From: an uncultured Clostridia bacterium
GTDB lineage: Bacteria > Bacillota_A > Clostridia > TANB77 > CAG-508
Direction: 5' to 3'
DNA length: 49,913 nucleotides
Assembly (NCBI GenBank): GCA_948852375.1
Contig: CAQOYX010000003.1
Coordinates: 1 to 49,913, forward strand
Made by a program: the position numbers and the translations under genes. Shown here piece by piece: positions 29,203-41,891 of this stretch (position 1 is its first letter; each line of letters opens with the position of its first letter). Under the pieces are notes generated by a model that ran no database searches, was not told the origin of the DNA, and saw nothing but the letters and a program-made list of their open reading frames with translations.

Positions 29203-30226
29203 ATGAATGTTTCTGAATTTAACTATAATTTGCCAGAAGAATTAATAGCACAAACACCAATAGAAAAAAGAGATGAATCAAAACTAATGATATTAGATAA
29301 AAAAACACAAACAATAGAACATAAAATATTTAAAGATATATTAAATTATTTAAAACCAGGAGATGTATTAGTCAGAAATAATACAAAAGTAATACCAGCA
29401 AGAATTTATGGAAAAAAAGAAACAGGAGCAAATGTCGAATTTTTGTTATTAAACCAAATAAAAAATGATATATGGGAATGTATAGTAAGACCGGGAAATA
29501 AGCTACATGTTGGTACAAAAGTCATATTTGGAGATGGAATATTACAAGCGGAGATTTTAGAAGTAATGCGGAGGAGGAACAAGAAAAGTAAACTTTTTAT
29601 ATAAAGGAATATTTAATGAAATATTAGAAAAAATAGGATTAATGCCACTTCCACCATACATACATGAAGAATTAAAAGAAAAAGAACGCTATCAAACAGT
29701 ATATGCAAAACATACAGGATCTGCTGCAGCACCAACAGCAGGACTACATTTTACAGATGAATTATTAAAAAAGATAGAAAAAAAAGGTATAAAAATAGCA
29801 AATGTTACATTACATGTAGGAATAGGAACATTTAGACCAGTAAAAGTAGAAAAAATAGAAGAACATGATATGCATAGTGAACATTACTATATAAAACAAG
29901 AAGATGCTATAAAAATAAATAATGCTAAAAAAGAAAAAAGAAGAGTAATTTCAGTAGGAACAACATCATGTAGAGTATTAGAAACAGTAGCAGATGAAAA
30001 TGGATATGTACAGGCAAAAGAGGCAGATACAAAAATATTTATATATCCAGGATATAAATTTAAATGCATAGATGGATTAATAACAAACTTTCATTTACCA
30101 GAATCAACATTACTTATGCTAGTATCAGCACTGGCAGGAAAAAACTACATAATGCAAGCATATGAAGAAGCAGTAAAAGAAAAATACAGATTTTTTAGTT
30201 TTGGAGATGCAATGTTTATACAGTAA
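29203..30226 (+). CDS. queA: S-adenosylmethionine:tRNA ribosyltransferase-isomerase, one CGG +1 site
   Basis: 340 residues after correction. QueA transfers the ribosyl part of SAM to preQ1 in tRNA to make epoxyqueuosine. The start ATG 29203 ([19 protein letters not shown]) follows AAGGAG; an upstream in-frame ATG would overlap the previous gene. The frame breaks at CGG 29569-29571 (codon 123). Reading C-GGA as Gly gives [12 protein letters not shown], the glycine triplet seen in the family, and continues into [10 protein letters not shown] and [12 protein letters not shown]. It shares a pathway with tgt 700 bases downstream. Confidence 0.95.
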
Positions 30227-30238
30227 AATCCCCAAAAC

Positions 30239-30784
30239 CTATAGATCCTCTACAATTTTGGGTTGCTCTTTAGTAATTTTTTCTGTAGTATCTTCTAAAA
30301 CAGAAGTACAGTGGGGGCATCTTGAAGCTTTTATATTAATTTCAGATAAACAATAAGGGCAAATTTTTATGGTAGGAGCAGAGACCGCAAGGTCTTCTTG
30401 CACACTTTTCTTTTTCTTTCTATTTTTAAAAAATTTAGGTTGTTTTTCCAACTTCTTATTTAAATCTTCAGCCATAACCTTAGCCTTTTTTTCCAAAGTC
30501 TTATTAATCTTATTTACATATCTAACCATAAGAAAAACACAAAAAGCAATAATCAAAAAATTAATAACGTTAGTAACAAAAGAGCCATATTTAATAGATG
30601 TATTACCAATAGTAATCATCATATTATTAAAATCAATTTTTCCTGTAAAAATAGAAATAAAAGGCACAATAATATCATTAACCAAAGAATTTACAATCTT
30701 TTGAAATCCACCACCAATAATAACACCAATAGCTAAATCTACAACATTTCCTTTAGTAGCAAATTCTTTAAATTCTTTCCACAT
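30239..30784 (-). CDS. mscL: Large-conductance mechanosensitive channel with C-terminal zinc ribbon
   Basis: 181 residues. [20 protein letters not shown] is the N-terminal amphipathic helix and start of TM1; the pore-lining Gly-rich helix ([18 protein letters not shown]) and TM2 ([16 protein letters not shown]) follow. The channel opens on osmotic downshock. The C terminus is about 45 residues longer than in E. coli and holds [18 protein letters not shown], a zinc ribbon joined by a Lys-rich helix. AAGGAGG precedes the ATG. The gene sits between queA and tgt on the opposite strand. Confidence 0.95.
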   Translation of the reverse strand: MWKEFKEFATKGNVVDLAIGVIIGGGFQKIVNSLVNDIIVPFISIFTGKIDFNNMMITIGNTSIKYGSFVTNVINFLIIAFCVFLMVRYVNKINKTLEKKAKVMAEDLNKKLEKQPKFFKNRKKKKSVQEDLAVSAPTIKICPYCLSEINIKASRCPHCTSVLEDTTEKITKEQPKIVEDL

Positions 30785-30941
30785 AAAGAAACCTCCTTAA
30801 AATAATTTCTATATAATAATATGTTAAAAGAAGAAATTTGTCAAATTTTAGAATATGCAATAATAATAACAATTTTATGAAAAAACATTGATTTTAAAGT
30901 ATTATATCAAGTATAATAAATAAGTAATGGAGGATTAAAAT

Positions 30942-32076
<1,135 letters not shown>

Positions 32077-32154
32077 AAGGGAAAATATTTCAAAAAATTG
32101 CTCTAAAGCAATATAAGCAAATTTTATCCCTACAAAAAGAAAGGAAGGAAAAAA

Positions 32155-33516
32155 ATGCAAATAAGTGGTGGAAAATTAGATTATGGAGATAGAAATTTAA
32201 AAAATAAGAAGATTTCAAAAATCATATTAATACTTATTGTATTAATATTTATAGCGATGATAGCTATTATTTGTGCAATTATGTATATACAAAAAAGTAT
32301 ATTAAAAATATACATAGATGGTGTTAGTGTTAATATGCCAGAACGGTACTATAATAATAGATAAAGAAACTAACAAAACATATATAGATATAAAAGGAAT
32401 TGCAAAATACTTAGGATATGATGCACATAATGGGGAATATAAAATAGATTCAGAAGATACTAATAAATGTTGGGTAGAATGTAAAGAGGAAACAGCGTCG
32501 TTTTTCTTAAACTCAAATAAAATATCAAAAATAGCACCAAATTCCAAAGAAGATTATGAAGAAAATGTAATAACAGATCCTATAATCAGTAAAAACGGAA
32601 AACTATATTGTACGAGTGAAGGAATAAGAATAGGATTTAATTCTACATTTAACTATAACCAACAAACCAATACAATAGAAATATACACACTACCTACTCT
32701 TGCAAAAACATATCTGGCAAGATTAAAACAATATGGTTATGAGGGAGCAAATGCAAGCTTTAAAAACCAAAAAGCAATTTTATATAATTTATTCATAGTA
32801 AAAAAGAGTAATAACTTGTATGGGGTCATAAACGCAAGTGGCGAAGAAATAATAGGTTCTAGATATAAAAGTATAGAATTCAATGAAAGTGCACAGGAAT
32901 TTTATGTAAAAAATAATTCAGGAAAAACAGGAATAATAACACGGAACAGGAGAAAATAAAATAAATTTATCATATGATGAAATTACTATGATAGATAAAG
33001 ATAATGGGTTATACCTAGCAAAAAACGGTAATAAATATGGTATTTTAGGAGATAAAGGGGATATAATAATACATTTAGAATATGACCAAATAGGAATAGA
33101 CAGTTCTAAATTTCCAAGTAATGAAATAAGCAATAAATATTTATTATATGATGAATTAATACCAGTATATCAAAATAAAAAATGGGGAGCATTTGATAAA
33201 ACAGGAAAACAAATAATTCCTATAGAATTTGATACAATAGGTTGCACATTAAAATCAAATGCAAACGCAAATAATTTAGTAATTATACCAAGTTACAAAG
33301 CAATTGTTTTAGGAAAAACACGGAGATGATAATACTATACAATACGGAATATATGATTACACAGGAAAAGAACTAGTTCCATGTAGATTAACAAAAGTAT
33401 ATTCAATAACAAGTGCGGGAATAGATACATATTATATGGAATATCAAGGAAGTACTTTAAATGTAGAAGAGTATATAAAAAGAGTTCATAATTTAGACAG
33501 CTATATTAATAAATAA
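32155..33516 (+). CDS. Membrane-anchored WG-repeat-like protein, three CGG +1 sites
   Basis: 452 residues after correction. One N-terminal membrane segment (about 20-45) precedes an extracellular part that starts with a copper-amine-oxidase-N-like domain (PEGTIIIDKETNKTYIDIKG and IAKYLGYDAHNG). It continues with WG-like repeats (LYGVINASGEEIIG, KYGILGDKGDIII, KWGAFDKTGKQIIP, QYGIYDYTGKELVP). The frame breaks at CGG 32344, 32942 and 33321 (codons 64, 263, 389); the second and third fall in the G-D/T-G turns of the repeats. Function unknown; likely a cell-surface or stress-related protein. AAGGAAGG precedes the ATG. Confidence 0.85.
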
Positions 33517-33575
33517 TAAATTTGTTCTAAAAAACAATACTAGGCAATATAATTAACTAGTATTGGAGGGAGAAA

Positions 33576-33979
33576 ATGAAAAGTTTAGTTGAAAATCGGT
33601 GGAACAGATTATAGAAATAATCTTATGAACAATTTTAAAGGATTAGTTATATCATTTATACTTACATTAGTATTGTTATTCATATTTGCAATAGTTTTAA
33701 CTTTTACAAGAATATCTGAAAGTACAATAGCCCCAATTATTATAGTAATAACTGTAATAAGCATACTAATAGGTAGTAGTATAGCAACATGCAAAATAAA
33801 AAGAAATGGAATTATATATGGTGGAATAATAGGATTTATATATATTGCAAGCATATATTTTATTTCAAGCCTTGTACAAACAGGATTTAGCGTAAATATA
33901 TATTCTATAATAATGATAGTACTTTCAATTCTTGCAGGAATGATTCGGTGGAATTGTAGGGGTAAATATGAAAAAATAA
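33576..33979 (+). CDS. Small four-helix membrane protein (TIGR04086-like), two CGG +1 sites
   Basis: 133 residues after correction with four hydrophobic helices. The ATG at 33576 follows TATTGGAGGGAG, far better than an in-frame TTG at 33589 that would avoid the first shift. The frame breaks at CGG 33597 (codon 8; ENGGTDYRNN) and 33946 (codon 124; AGMIGGIVGVNMKK). With the second shift the protein ends in the Gly-rich helix and GVN-Lys tail expected for this sporulating-Firmicutes family. Without it, 11 odd polar residues are added. Function unknown. Confidence 0.75.
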
Positions 33980-34042
33980 TTGACAAAAGAGACTATGGTA
34001 TAATACAATAAGGTTATCATATAAAGAAAAGAGGAAAAATAA

Positions 34043-34504
34043 ATGGAAAAAATACGTGGATTTGAAATAGCAAAAGGATTTGAAAATATGGGCATAAATT
34101 TACCAGTTAGAAAAACAAAAAATTCAGCAGGATATGATATAGAAGCAGCAGAAGATTGTGTTGTTCCAAGTTTTAGAAAAGGAGATAAACCAATACTTGT
34201 AAAAACAGGAATTAAAGCATATATGGAAGAAGATGAAGTATTAATTCTTGCTAACCGTAGTTCGAACCCAGGGAAAAAAGGACTAATACTTGCAAACAGT
34301 ATAGGAGTAGTAGATAGCGACTATTATGGAAATTCAGATAATGATGGACATATTATGTTTGCATTCTATAATATTAAAGATGAAGATATACAAATAAAAA
34401 AAGGAGATGCCATAGGGCAAGCAATTTTTCAAAAATATTTAACAGTAGATAATGATATAGCAAAAGGAGAAAGGACAGGTGGATTTGGATCTACAAACAA
34501 ATAA
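34043..34504 (+). CDS. dut: dUTP diphosphatase
   Basis: 153 residues. The trimeric dUTPase motifs are recognisable: SAGYDIEAAED (motif 1), ANRSSNPGKKG (2), NSIGVVDSDYYG (3) with the catalytic Asp, and the Gly/Ser-rich C-terminal arm RTGGFGSTNK (5). It hydrolyses dUTP to dUMP, supplying thymidylate synthesis and keeping uracil out of DNA. AAGAGGAA precedes the ATG. No in-frame CGG. It lies 63 bases after the membrane-protein gene and is followed by a terminator at 34575-34612. Confidence 0.92.
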   Translation: MEKIRGFEIAKGFENMGINLPVRKTKNSAGYDIEAAEDCVVPSFRKGDKPILVKTGIKAYMEEDEVLILANRSSNPGKKGLILANSIGVVDSDYYGNSDNDGHIMFAFYNIKDEDIQIKKGDAIGQAIFQKYLTVDNDIAKGERTGGFGSTNK

Positions 34505-34574
34505 AAAAATTAAAATCATAAAAAATACAAGGAGAAATCAGAAAATAGCACTTTTTGAAGCATTTTCCGTAAGA

Positions 34575-34622
34575 AAAAATTACCAAAAATCTTTTGACTT
34601 TTGGTAATTTTTGTAGTATAAT
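34575..34622 (+). promoter_or_regulatory. dut terminator overlapping the carD promoter
   Basis: AAAAATTACCAAAA (34575-34588) / TTTTGGTAATTTTT (34599-34612) is an intrinsic terminator. Within it starts a promoter, TTGACT (34594-34599) and TATAAT (34617-34622) with a 17-base spacer, for carD. Confidence 0.65.
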
Positions 34623-34645
34623 AAATATGGTTAAAAAAGAAAAAA

Positions 34646-34695
34646 GCGATTTCAATTACTTTTTAATCAAATGTAAGAAAATCGCATTTTTATTT
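34646..34695 (+). terminator. Attenuator-like hairpin in the carD leader
   Basis: GCGATTT (34646-34652) pairs with AAATCGC (34679-34685), followed by a T-rich tract. It lies after the promoter and about 40 bases before the carD start, so it may attenuate carD. Confidence 0.5.
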
Positions 34696-34733
34696 ATTAT
34701 AGATAGAAGCCAAGAGGAAGGGGAGTACATTTA

Positions 34734-35306
34734 ATGTTTAACGTAGGAGATCATATAGTATACCCAATGCATGGGGCAGGAGTAATAGATGCAATAGAAG
34801 AAAAAGATATATTAGGAGAAAAGCAATCATACTACATACTCAAGATGCCAGACGAAGTAAAAGTAATGGTACCAACAAACAAAGCAGAAGAAATTGGAGT
34901 AAGGGGAATTATAGATAAAGCATCAGCAGACAAAGTATTCTCTATTTTAGAAGAAGACAAAACAGAAATGTCTATGAATTGGAACAAAAGATATCGTGAT
35001 AATATGGATAAAATGAAAAGCGGAGATATATATGAAATAGCAGATGTTGTAAGAAACTTATCATTTAAGCAAAAAGAAAAAGGATTATCAACAGGAGAAA
35101 AAAAGATGTTAACAAATGCAAAGCAAATACTAGTAAGTGAATTAGTGCTTGCAGAAAACTGTTCACAAGATGAAGTAGAAGGTCTAATTGAAAACAAAAT
35201 TAATTCATCATTTAAGGAATTTGAACTAGATAACATAGAACCAGTAAAAAATGTAGTAAACAAATTTATTCCATTTGAAGATACAGATGCCAATGAAGCA
35301 ACTTAG
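34734..35306 (+). CDS. carD: CarD/CdnL-family RNA polymerase-binding regulator
   Basis: 190 residues. The N-terminal RNA polymerase-interacting domain (MFNVGDHIVYPMHGAGVIDA, then YYILKMPDEVKVMVPTNKAEEIGVR) is followed by an all-helical DNA-binding domain (VVRNLSFKQKEKGLSTGEKKM, LVSELVLAE). CarD stabilises open promoter complexes, especially at rRNA promoters. The C-terminal 35 residues are an acidic tail. AGAGGAAGGGG precedes the ATG. CGG occurs only across an AGC GGA boundary. Confidence 0.9.
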   Translation: MFNVGDHIVYPMHGAGVIDAIEEKDILGEKQSYYILKMPDEVKVMVPTNKAEEIGVRGIIDKASADKVFSILEEDKTEMSMNWNKRYRDNMDKMKSGDIYEIADVVRNLSFKQKEKGLSTGEKKMLTNAKQILVSELVLAENCSQDEVEGLIENKINSSFKEFELDNIEPVKNVVNKFIPFEDTDANEAT

Positions 35307-35786
35307 GAATTGTAAATATGAATTAATGAAAACTATAAAAATTGAACCTCATAAAATAATTTATAAAAGATATAGATTATTTTATGAGGTTTATATATTA
35401 TTTCGTAAATTTCATAACATATATTTATCAAGTGATACATGAGAAAATTTAACTATTTAATAAGTAAGAATATAAATAATATAATATGGAAGACTATGTC
35501 CACAATCTAAACATTACAAAAACTTTTTATTTATTACAGTTTTTTGACTGTAATAAATAAAAAAAGAAATATTACTAATAATAAAAGAGTTGAAAAGGAT
35601 ACCGAATAATGCTATAAAAATTTACATTAAAAAAACATGAAACAGAGGCATAACAAGTATTGACATATTTCATAAGGAATAATAAAATGTAAATATAAAA
35701 AATAAGTAGAGACAATAGAGAGAATAACACGATAAAAACAGTCCATACTATATAAAAAGGAAAAATGAAAGGAGCTAAAGAAAAAA
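35307..35786. other. Intergenic region with a terminator and a promoter
   Basis: 480 bases without a gene. A perfect 16-bp inverted repeat, AACCTCATAAAATAAT (35345-35360) / ATTATTTTATGAGGTT (35376-35391), probably ends carD. A promoter TTGACA (35660-35665) / TAAAAT (35683-35688), spacer 17, precedes the next gene. Between them the sequence is AT-rich and shows nothing I recognise. Confidence 0.6.
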
Positions 35787-37247
35787 ATGAAGAAAGAAAT
35801 AAACCCAAATTGTGTAGAGAGTGAATGGAATGCAACCCAAAAGAAAATAGTATTAACTCAAGGCATCACACTAATATCGTTAATAATAACAATAATAATC
35901 TTGCTAATCCTAGCAGGAGTAACACTAAACCTAATACTTCGGGAATAAAGGAATATTTACTACAGCAAAACAAACAGGAAAAAACTATACAAACGCACAA
36001 GAAAAAGAACTAGCAGATTTAGGAGAACTATACAAAGAACTAGAACAATACAATAAAGAACTACCACAAAACACTAAAGAAACAGAGGCAGGAACAATGG
36101 TATCCCTACCAAGTGGATGGATAACTAAGACACCAGCAAAAGTAAGAACACCAGACGGAAAAGAAGTAATAGGAACACAGATAGTAGCGACAGTAGATGC
36201 AGTATCAGACGGAAAAAATAATACAATACCAGTACCAAAAGGCTTCTACTACGTAGGAGGAACAATAGAAAGTGGAGTAGTAATATCAGATGACAAAAGA
36301 GACCAAAACAAATACGCAAGTCAAACAAAAGCACCAGGAGGAGCAGTACCCGCAGGAGCAATATACAATGCAGATGGAACAGTAAAAGAGGAAAATCAAA
36401 TAACAGAAGAAGAAAAAGATAAAGTAATATATGGAAACCAATTTGTATGGATACCATGTACAGAAGCAAACTATCAAAAGCAAGATTTTGGATTAACAGA
36501 TACTAAGCAATGGGATATAAGTACAAATAGAGCAGAAATAGTGCAAATACAAAAATATGGAGGATTTTATTGCCGGCAGGTTTGAAGCAGGAACAAGCCA
36601 AATAACATTTATGAATAACAAAACATTAGAAACACCAGAAGGTACAGTTGCTTTTAAGAATGAGAATTTTACAAAAGATAAAGTAGTAAGCGGAAAAATA
36701 ACAACAAAAGCAGGAGAGATACCATATTATCATGCAGATTATAGTACAGCTGAAGAAATGTCCAATAAAATGTATTCAACAACTACAGTAAGTAGTGGAT
36801 TAATAACAGGAACAATGTGGGATGTAATAATGAAATATATATCGGAAGTGAGTGACTATTCAGATGTAAAGGCAAATACAACATGGGGAAATTATGCTAC
36901 AGCAACAGGATTATCATATGAACAAGGTAGAGGAAGATATATAGTAGTAGATTCTAATATTGGAGTAGAAAGTGGAAGTTTTGTAGCATCAGATACAGTA
37001 TATCATTTTGGGATAAGAACAACAGGATTTTCAGATGGAACAAGAAAAAATAACATATATGATTTGGCAGGAAATTTATGGGAATGGACTCGGTGAGACG
37101 TGCACATATACAGACACAGCACTAAGATATGTAATTCGTGGTTGTAGTTTTACTGATCCGAGTAGCTCAGTTTGTTATCGTGCTAACTACATTGCTAATT
37201 ATACTTACACTAACCTTGGTTTTCGTCCTGCACTATATATAAAGTAA
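35787..37247 (+). CDS. Pseudopilin-anchored FGE-like surface protein, three CGG +1 sites
   Basis: 485 residues after correction. The N terminus is type IV prepilin-like: a polar leader, then QGITLISLIITIIILLILAG and VTLNLILGNKGIF, with the first CGG site (35940-35942, codon 52) supplying the Gly of LILGNKG. The body ends in an FGE-like domain: FVWIPCTEANY, GGFYCGRFEAGTSQ (second site, 36574, codon 263), NLWEWTGETC (third site, 37091, codon 435) and IRGCSFTDPSS plus YRANYI. All three glycines are expected from related clostridial proteins. It is a larger relative of 9075-10273. The ligand is unknown. Confidence 0.85.
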
Positions 37248-37280
37248 AAATTTGCGAGCATGAAGTGTTCGCAAATTTTT
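37246..37280 (+). terminator. Intrinsic terminator
   Basis: AAAAATTTGCGA (37246-37257) / TCGCAAATTTTT (37269-37280), starting within the stop codon of the surface-protein gene. Confidence 0.85.
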
Positions 37281-37427
37281 ATATTTTTATAACCAACAAT
37301 AAATTCAGTAAGTATTTCGACAAAACTTGACACTTATAAGACAAACATATTGTAAAATTTTATGTGAAGTGAGGGGGATTTAATAATTTTGTGTCGAATA
37401 GTATAATGTATTAGGAAAGGATGAAAA

Positions 37428-39220
37428 ATGGCAAGGTATACTGATGCATTAATTGATGAAATAAGAAATTCTAATGACATAGTTGATGTAATATCACAAT
37501 ACGTAATATTAAAAAGAAGTGGTAGAAATTTTATGGGCTTGTGTCCATTTCATAAAGAAAAGTCCCCTTCTTTTTCAGTGTCGCCAGACAAGCAAATTTT
37601 TCATTGCTTTGGATGTGGGGTACGGTGGAAATGTTATTCATTTTGTAAGTAAAATTGAAAATTTAGATTTTAAACCAACATTAGAATTGCTTGCAGATAG
37701 AAGCGGAATAACATTGCCCAATTTAGAAAGTGGTGGAGATGATAATAGGTTAAAACTAAAAGAAAAAGTATACCAAATAAATAAATTTACAGCAGAGTTT
37801 TTTCATGAAAATTTATATAAAACTAATGCAAAACCAGCACAAGAATATGTAAAAAAAAGAAAACTAGATAATAATACTCTAAAAACTTTCAGTATAGGAT
37901 ATTCAACAAATTACGACGAATTATATAAAGCATTAAAAGAAAAAGGCTTCACAGATGAAGAAATACTTGCATCAAGCTTAGTTGGAAAATCAGAAAAAGG
38001 AAAATTCTATGATAAATTCAAAACAAGATTAATGTTTCCAATAAAAGATATACAAGATAGAGTAATAGCATTTGGAGGAAGAGTTTTAGATGATAGTAAA
38101 CCAAAATACATTAATTCTCCAGAAAATATCGTATATAGTAAAGGGAGGCAACTATTTGGTTTAAATGTAGCAAAAAAAAGTGGAAACAATAAAATAATAA
38201 TAGTAGAAGGATATATGGATGCCATATCACTATATCAAAGAGGAATAACAAATGTAGTTGCTTCACTTGGAACAGCACTTACAGAGGCTCAAGGAAGACT
38301 ACTTAGAAAATATGCAAACCAAATTATTATGGGATATGATGCAGATCGGAGCAGGACAAGCAGCTATTATGAGAGGAATGGAAATACTAAGCAACATGGG
38401 ATGCGATATTAGAATTTTACAGTTAGATGAAGAAGTAAAAGACCCAGACGAATATGTTATAAAATATGGTAGTGGGCGATTTGAAAGATGTGTAGAAAAT
38501 GCAATATCACTTGTTGAATTCAAAGTAAAAACATTAAAAAAAGATTTAACAATTCAAACTGCTAGTGATAAAATAAAATTTTTAAATGAAATTGTAAAAA
38601 TATTATCTAAAGTAGATAATAGCATTGAAAAAGAAATATATATAGATAGAATTTCAAAAGAATATGGTATTTCAAAAGAAGCAATATATGCAGAAGCAAA
38701 TAAAATGTTTAATAATACAAGTCAAGGAATAAAAATATTGCAAAGACCAATTGGAATAAAAAAGCAAGATAAAAAGGAAAATGGGTACAAGATAAGTGAA
38801 GCTTTATTAAAAAGGGAAAACATGATAATATCACTTTTAATAAATACTGAAATTAATACATATGAACAAATAAGCAAAAAAATAAAACCAGAAGATTTTA
38901 AATTACCAGCTAATCAAAAAATTGCAAGTATATTGTATGAACATTTTGAAAAAGGAAATAGTAATACTAATATATTGAATTTATTTAAAGAAGATGAATT
39001 AATAAGCCATATTACAAGTATAATGGCAGATGATTTTGAAATAACGAATAATGAAAAAGCAATAGAAGATTTGTTAAGGCTGTATGAAAAAGAAAAAATG
39101 ATAGATGAAAAGCTAAAAATAGTAAAAATGTTAGAGGATGAAAATATAGATAATGATGAAAAGTCTAAATTAGAAGAAGAATTATCAGGTTTAATAATAA
39201 AAATTGCAAAAATGAAATAG
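37428..39220 (+). CDS. dnaG: DNA primase, two CGG +1 sites
   Basis: 596 residues after correction, normal for DnaG. The CHC2 zinc finger ([12 protein letters not shown] and [15 protein letters not shown]) needs the first shift at CGG 37623-37625 (codon 66). The TOPRIM core has [12 protein letters not shown] and MGYDADGAGQAA, whose DGAG requires the second shift at 38347-38349 (codon 307). The C-terminal helicase-interaction domain is complete. It lays RNA primers for lagging-strand synthesis. It forms the classic macromolecular-synthesis pair with rpoD, 13 bases downstream; AAAGGATG precedes the ATG. Confidence 0.96.
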
Positions 39221-39233
39221 GGGAGGTAAAAAA

Positions 39234-40796
39234 GTGGAACAGAGAGTTAAAAAAACAAAAAATGAAAAAATAGTATATGTGGCGGAGGAAAATCTAAATA
39301 GTACAATCAGTAAAAAAGAAAGTGGACAAGAAAAGAGCTCAAAAACAGATAAAGAAAAAAAGGATATGACACAAGGAGAAAATCAAAAAGCACAAAGAGC
39401 AACAACAAATACACAGCAAGGAAAAAATAAAAAAGTAGAAAAAACAACAAATAATATAGTAGGAGAAGAAAATTTGGAATTAGAAAAAGAGGCGGAAAAA
39501 ATGAAGCAAAAAAAAGGAAAAACATTAGTAGAAGAGCAAAAAGAAAATATAGAAACCGTAAATAATAAGAAAGATAAAGACACTACTTCAGAAAATAAAA
39601 AAGTGAATGAAAAACCAAAGGCAATAAAAAAGTCAGAAGAAATAATAAAAAACATGGATGTAGAAATGGCAGAAGAAAATGCAGATATAGAAGGAATAAA
39701 TGAAGAACCAAAAAAAGACGATGATAAAGTAAAAAGTATAATTGAAAAAGCAAAAAAACAAGGAAAAATAACATATGGAGAATTAGCAACAGAATTAGAT
39801 ACCTCAAATGTAGATGAAATCGAAAAAGTATTTGATGCATTTGAAGAATTAAACATGGATCTTATAAAAGATGACTTTGATGATGAAGAACCAGATTTAG
39901 AAGACTTAGAAGAAGTAGAAGATATTAAAGTTGAAGACTTAAACAATCTGGCAAATCTTGAAGGAATAAGTACAGATGACCCTGTTAGAATGTATTTAAG
40001 AGAAATAGGAAGAATACCATTACTTAGTTATGATGAAGAAATAGAAATAGCAAAAAAAGTATTAGAAGGAGACGAAGAAGCAAAACAAAGACTTGCAGAA
40101 TCAAACTTAAGACTTGTTGTAAGTATTGCAAAAAAATACGTAGGAAGAGGAATGTTATTTTTAGACTTAATCCAAGAAGGAAACATGGGATTAATAAAAG
40201 CAGTAGACAAATTTGATTATGAAAAAGGATTTAAATTCAGTACTTATGCAACATGGTGGATACGTCAAGCAATTACAAGGGCAATAGCAGATCAAGCAAG
40301 AACAATAAGAATACCTGTACACATGGTAGAAACAATAAACAAACTAATACGTACCTCAAGGCATTTATTACAAAAACTAGGTCGTGAACCATCACCAGAA
40401 GAATTATCAGAAGAATTAGAAATGCCAATAGAAAAAGTAATGGAAATACAAAAAATAGCTCAAGACCCAGTATCACTTGAAACACCAATAGGAGAAGAGG
40501 ATGACAGCCACTTAGGAGACTTCATACAAGATGATGATTCACCAGCACCACATGATGCAGCATCATATACACTTTTAAAAGAACAATTAGAAGAAGTAAT
40601 GAATACACTAACACCAAGAGAAGCAAAAGTACTAAAACTAAGATTTGGACTAGAAGATGGAAAAGCAAGAACACTAGAAGAAGTAGGAAGAGAATTTGAA
40701 GTAACTCGTGAAAGAATAAGGCAAATAGAAGCAAAAGCATTAAGAAAACTAAGACATCCAAGCAGAAGTAAGAAATTAAGGGATTATATGAATTAA
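39234..40796 (+). CDS. rpoD: Housekeeping sigma factor with long charged N-terminal extension
   Basis: 520 residues from a GTG preceded by GGGGAGG. Regions 1.2-4 are conserved: [35 protein letters not shown] with [20 protein letters not shown] (region 2), and [20 protein letters not shown] (region 4.2). The first 165 residues are a Lys/Glu/Asn-rich low-complexity extension ahead of region 1.1 ([19 protein letters not shown]), making the protein about 140 residues longer than typical clostridial SigA. It directs RNA polymerase to the TTGACA/TATAAT promoters seen across the window. No in-frame CGG. Co-transcribed with dnaG. Confidence 0.96.
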   Translation: MEQRVKKTKNEKIVYVAEENLNSTISKKESGQEKSSKTDKEKKDMTQGENQKAQRATTNTQQGKNKKVEKTTNNIVGEENLELEKEAEKMKQKKGKTLVEEQKENIETVNNKKDKDTTSENKKVNEKPKAIKKSEEIIKNMDVEMAEENADIEGINEEPKKDDDKVKSIIEKAKKQGKITYGELATELDTSNVDEIEKVFDAFEELNMDLIKDDFDDEEPDLEDLEEVEDIKVEDLNNLANLEGISTDDPVRMYLREIGRIPLLSYDEEIEIAKKVLEGDEEAKQRLAESNLRLVVSIAKKYVGRGMLFLDLIQEGNMGLIKAVDKFDYEKGFKFSTYATWWIRQAITRAIADQARTIRIPVHMVETINKLIRTSRHLLQKLGREPSPEELSEELEMPIEKVMEIQKIAQDPVSLETPIGEEDDSHLGDFIQDDDSPAPHDAASYTLLKEQLEEVMNTLTPREAKVLKLRFGLEDGKARTLEEVGREFEVTRERIRQIEAKALRKLRHPSRSKKLRDYMN

Positions 40797-40798
40797 TA

Positions 40799-40831
40799 AA
40801 CAAAGCATCAGATTAAATTCTGGTGCTTTGT
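40799..40831 (+). terminator. Hairpin after rpoD
   Basis: CAAAGCATCAGA / TCTGGTGCTTTG with a G-T pair and a short T-rich end; probable end of the dnaG-rpoD transcript. Confidence 0.6.
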
Positions 40832-40917
40832 TAGAATAATATTTATCAACAAACTTTGTTTAAACATATAATAAATAGGAAATACTAATATTATCATGTT
40901 AAAAGTAGGTGGTTGAT

Positions 40918-41770
40918 TTGAAATTAGGCATTGCATTATCTGGTGGTGGAATTAGAGGAATTGCACATGCAGGAGTATTAAAGGCATTAGAAGACAACAA
41001 TATAAAGGTTGATATAATAGGAGGTACAAGTGCAGGGAGTTTAATTCGGAAGTTTGTATGCAATGGGATATTCTCCTTATTATATATATATATTATTTAA
41101 AAGGTATTCGAAAGAATTGGTAGAAATAAATTCAGGGCCTATTATATTTGGAATTGGCAATATTATGAGGAATAAAGCAAGTTTTAAAGGTTTAAAATCT
41201 GGAAAAAATTTAGAAAGTATATACAACAAAATAGCAGAAAAAAAAGGAATAAAAAAAGTAAATCAAATCAATATGCCCCTTGTAATACCAACAGTCGATA
41301 TTGCAAATGGAAAAGAATATGTGATAACAAACAAAATTCCAGAAGACGGAGAAAACAAAGAACAATATATAACAGATATATCAGTAGGAAAAGCAGTAAG
41401 AGCAAGTAGCAGTTTCCCAGCAGTATTTTCACCATGTGAATTTAAAAATCATGCATTTATGGATGGTGGAGCATTAGATAACATTCCAGTACATGAAGTA
41501 AAAAAACAAGGAGCAGACAAAGTAATAGCAGTAAAATTTGATGCAGATCCAATTACAAAAGATAGTAATATAATGGATATAGTAATGAAAACAATAGATA
41601 TAATGGGAAGTAAAATATCAGAAGAAAGCTTGGAGATGAGCGATTTGGTATTAAATGTATACACAGATAAAGTAGGGCTACTTGATACAGAAAAATTAGA
41701 TAGTTGTTATAAATATGGGTATGAATGTGTAATGCAAAATTTAGAAAAGATAAAAGAATTATTATTATAA
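40918..41770 (+). CDS. Patatin-like phospholipase, one CGG +1 site
   Basis: 283 residues after correction. The oxyanion-hole motif [15 protein letters not shown] and the nucleophile GTSAGSL (GxSxG) are at the N terminus; the catalytic Asp is in FMDGGALDN. The frame breaks at CGG 41047-41049 (codon 44), immediately after the nucleophile. C-GGA=Gly gives [17 protein letters not shown], the family consensus, while the zero frame stops after 60 residues. Start TTG 40918 follows AGGTGG. A cytoplasmic lipid acyl hydrolase related to RssA/YlbK. Confidence 0.92.
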
Positions 41771-41891
41771 ATAAAATAATTTTTTTATCTTGACATACTT
41801 GATAATATTATGTAAATGACATATAATAAATATAGAGTCCAAGAGACTTTTGTTACAATATCATATCATATTATTTTATGGAGGTAGAGGA

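Noticed and set aside
33589..34011. TTG start at 33589 with an uninterrupted 140-residue membrane protein
   Set aside because: The TTG has no ribosome binding site, while ATG 33576 follows a perfect one; the unshifted C terminus is polar and lacks the family's Gly-rich helix end.
36125..36469. Long minus-strand Leu-rich frames opposite the surface protein, and similar ones opposite smc and rpoD
   Set aside because: They are shadows of Lys/Glu/Gln-rich coding sequence on the other strand, without ribosome binding sites.
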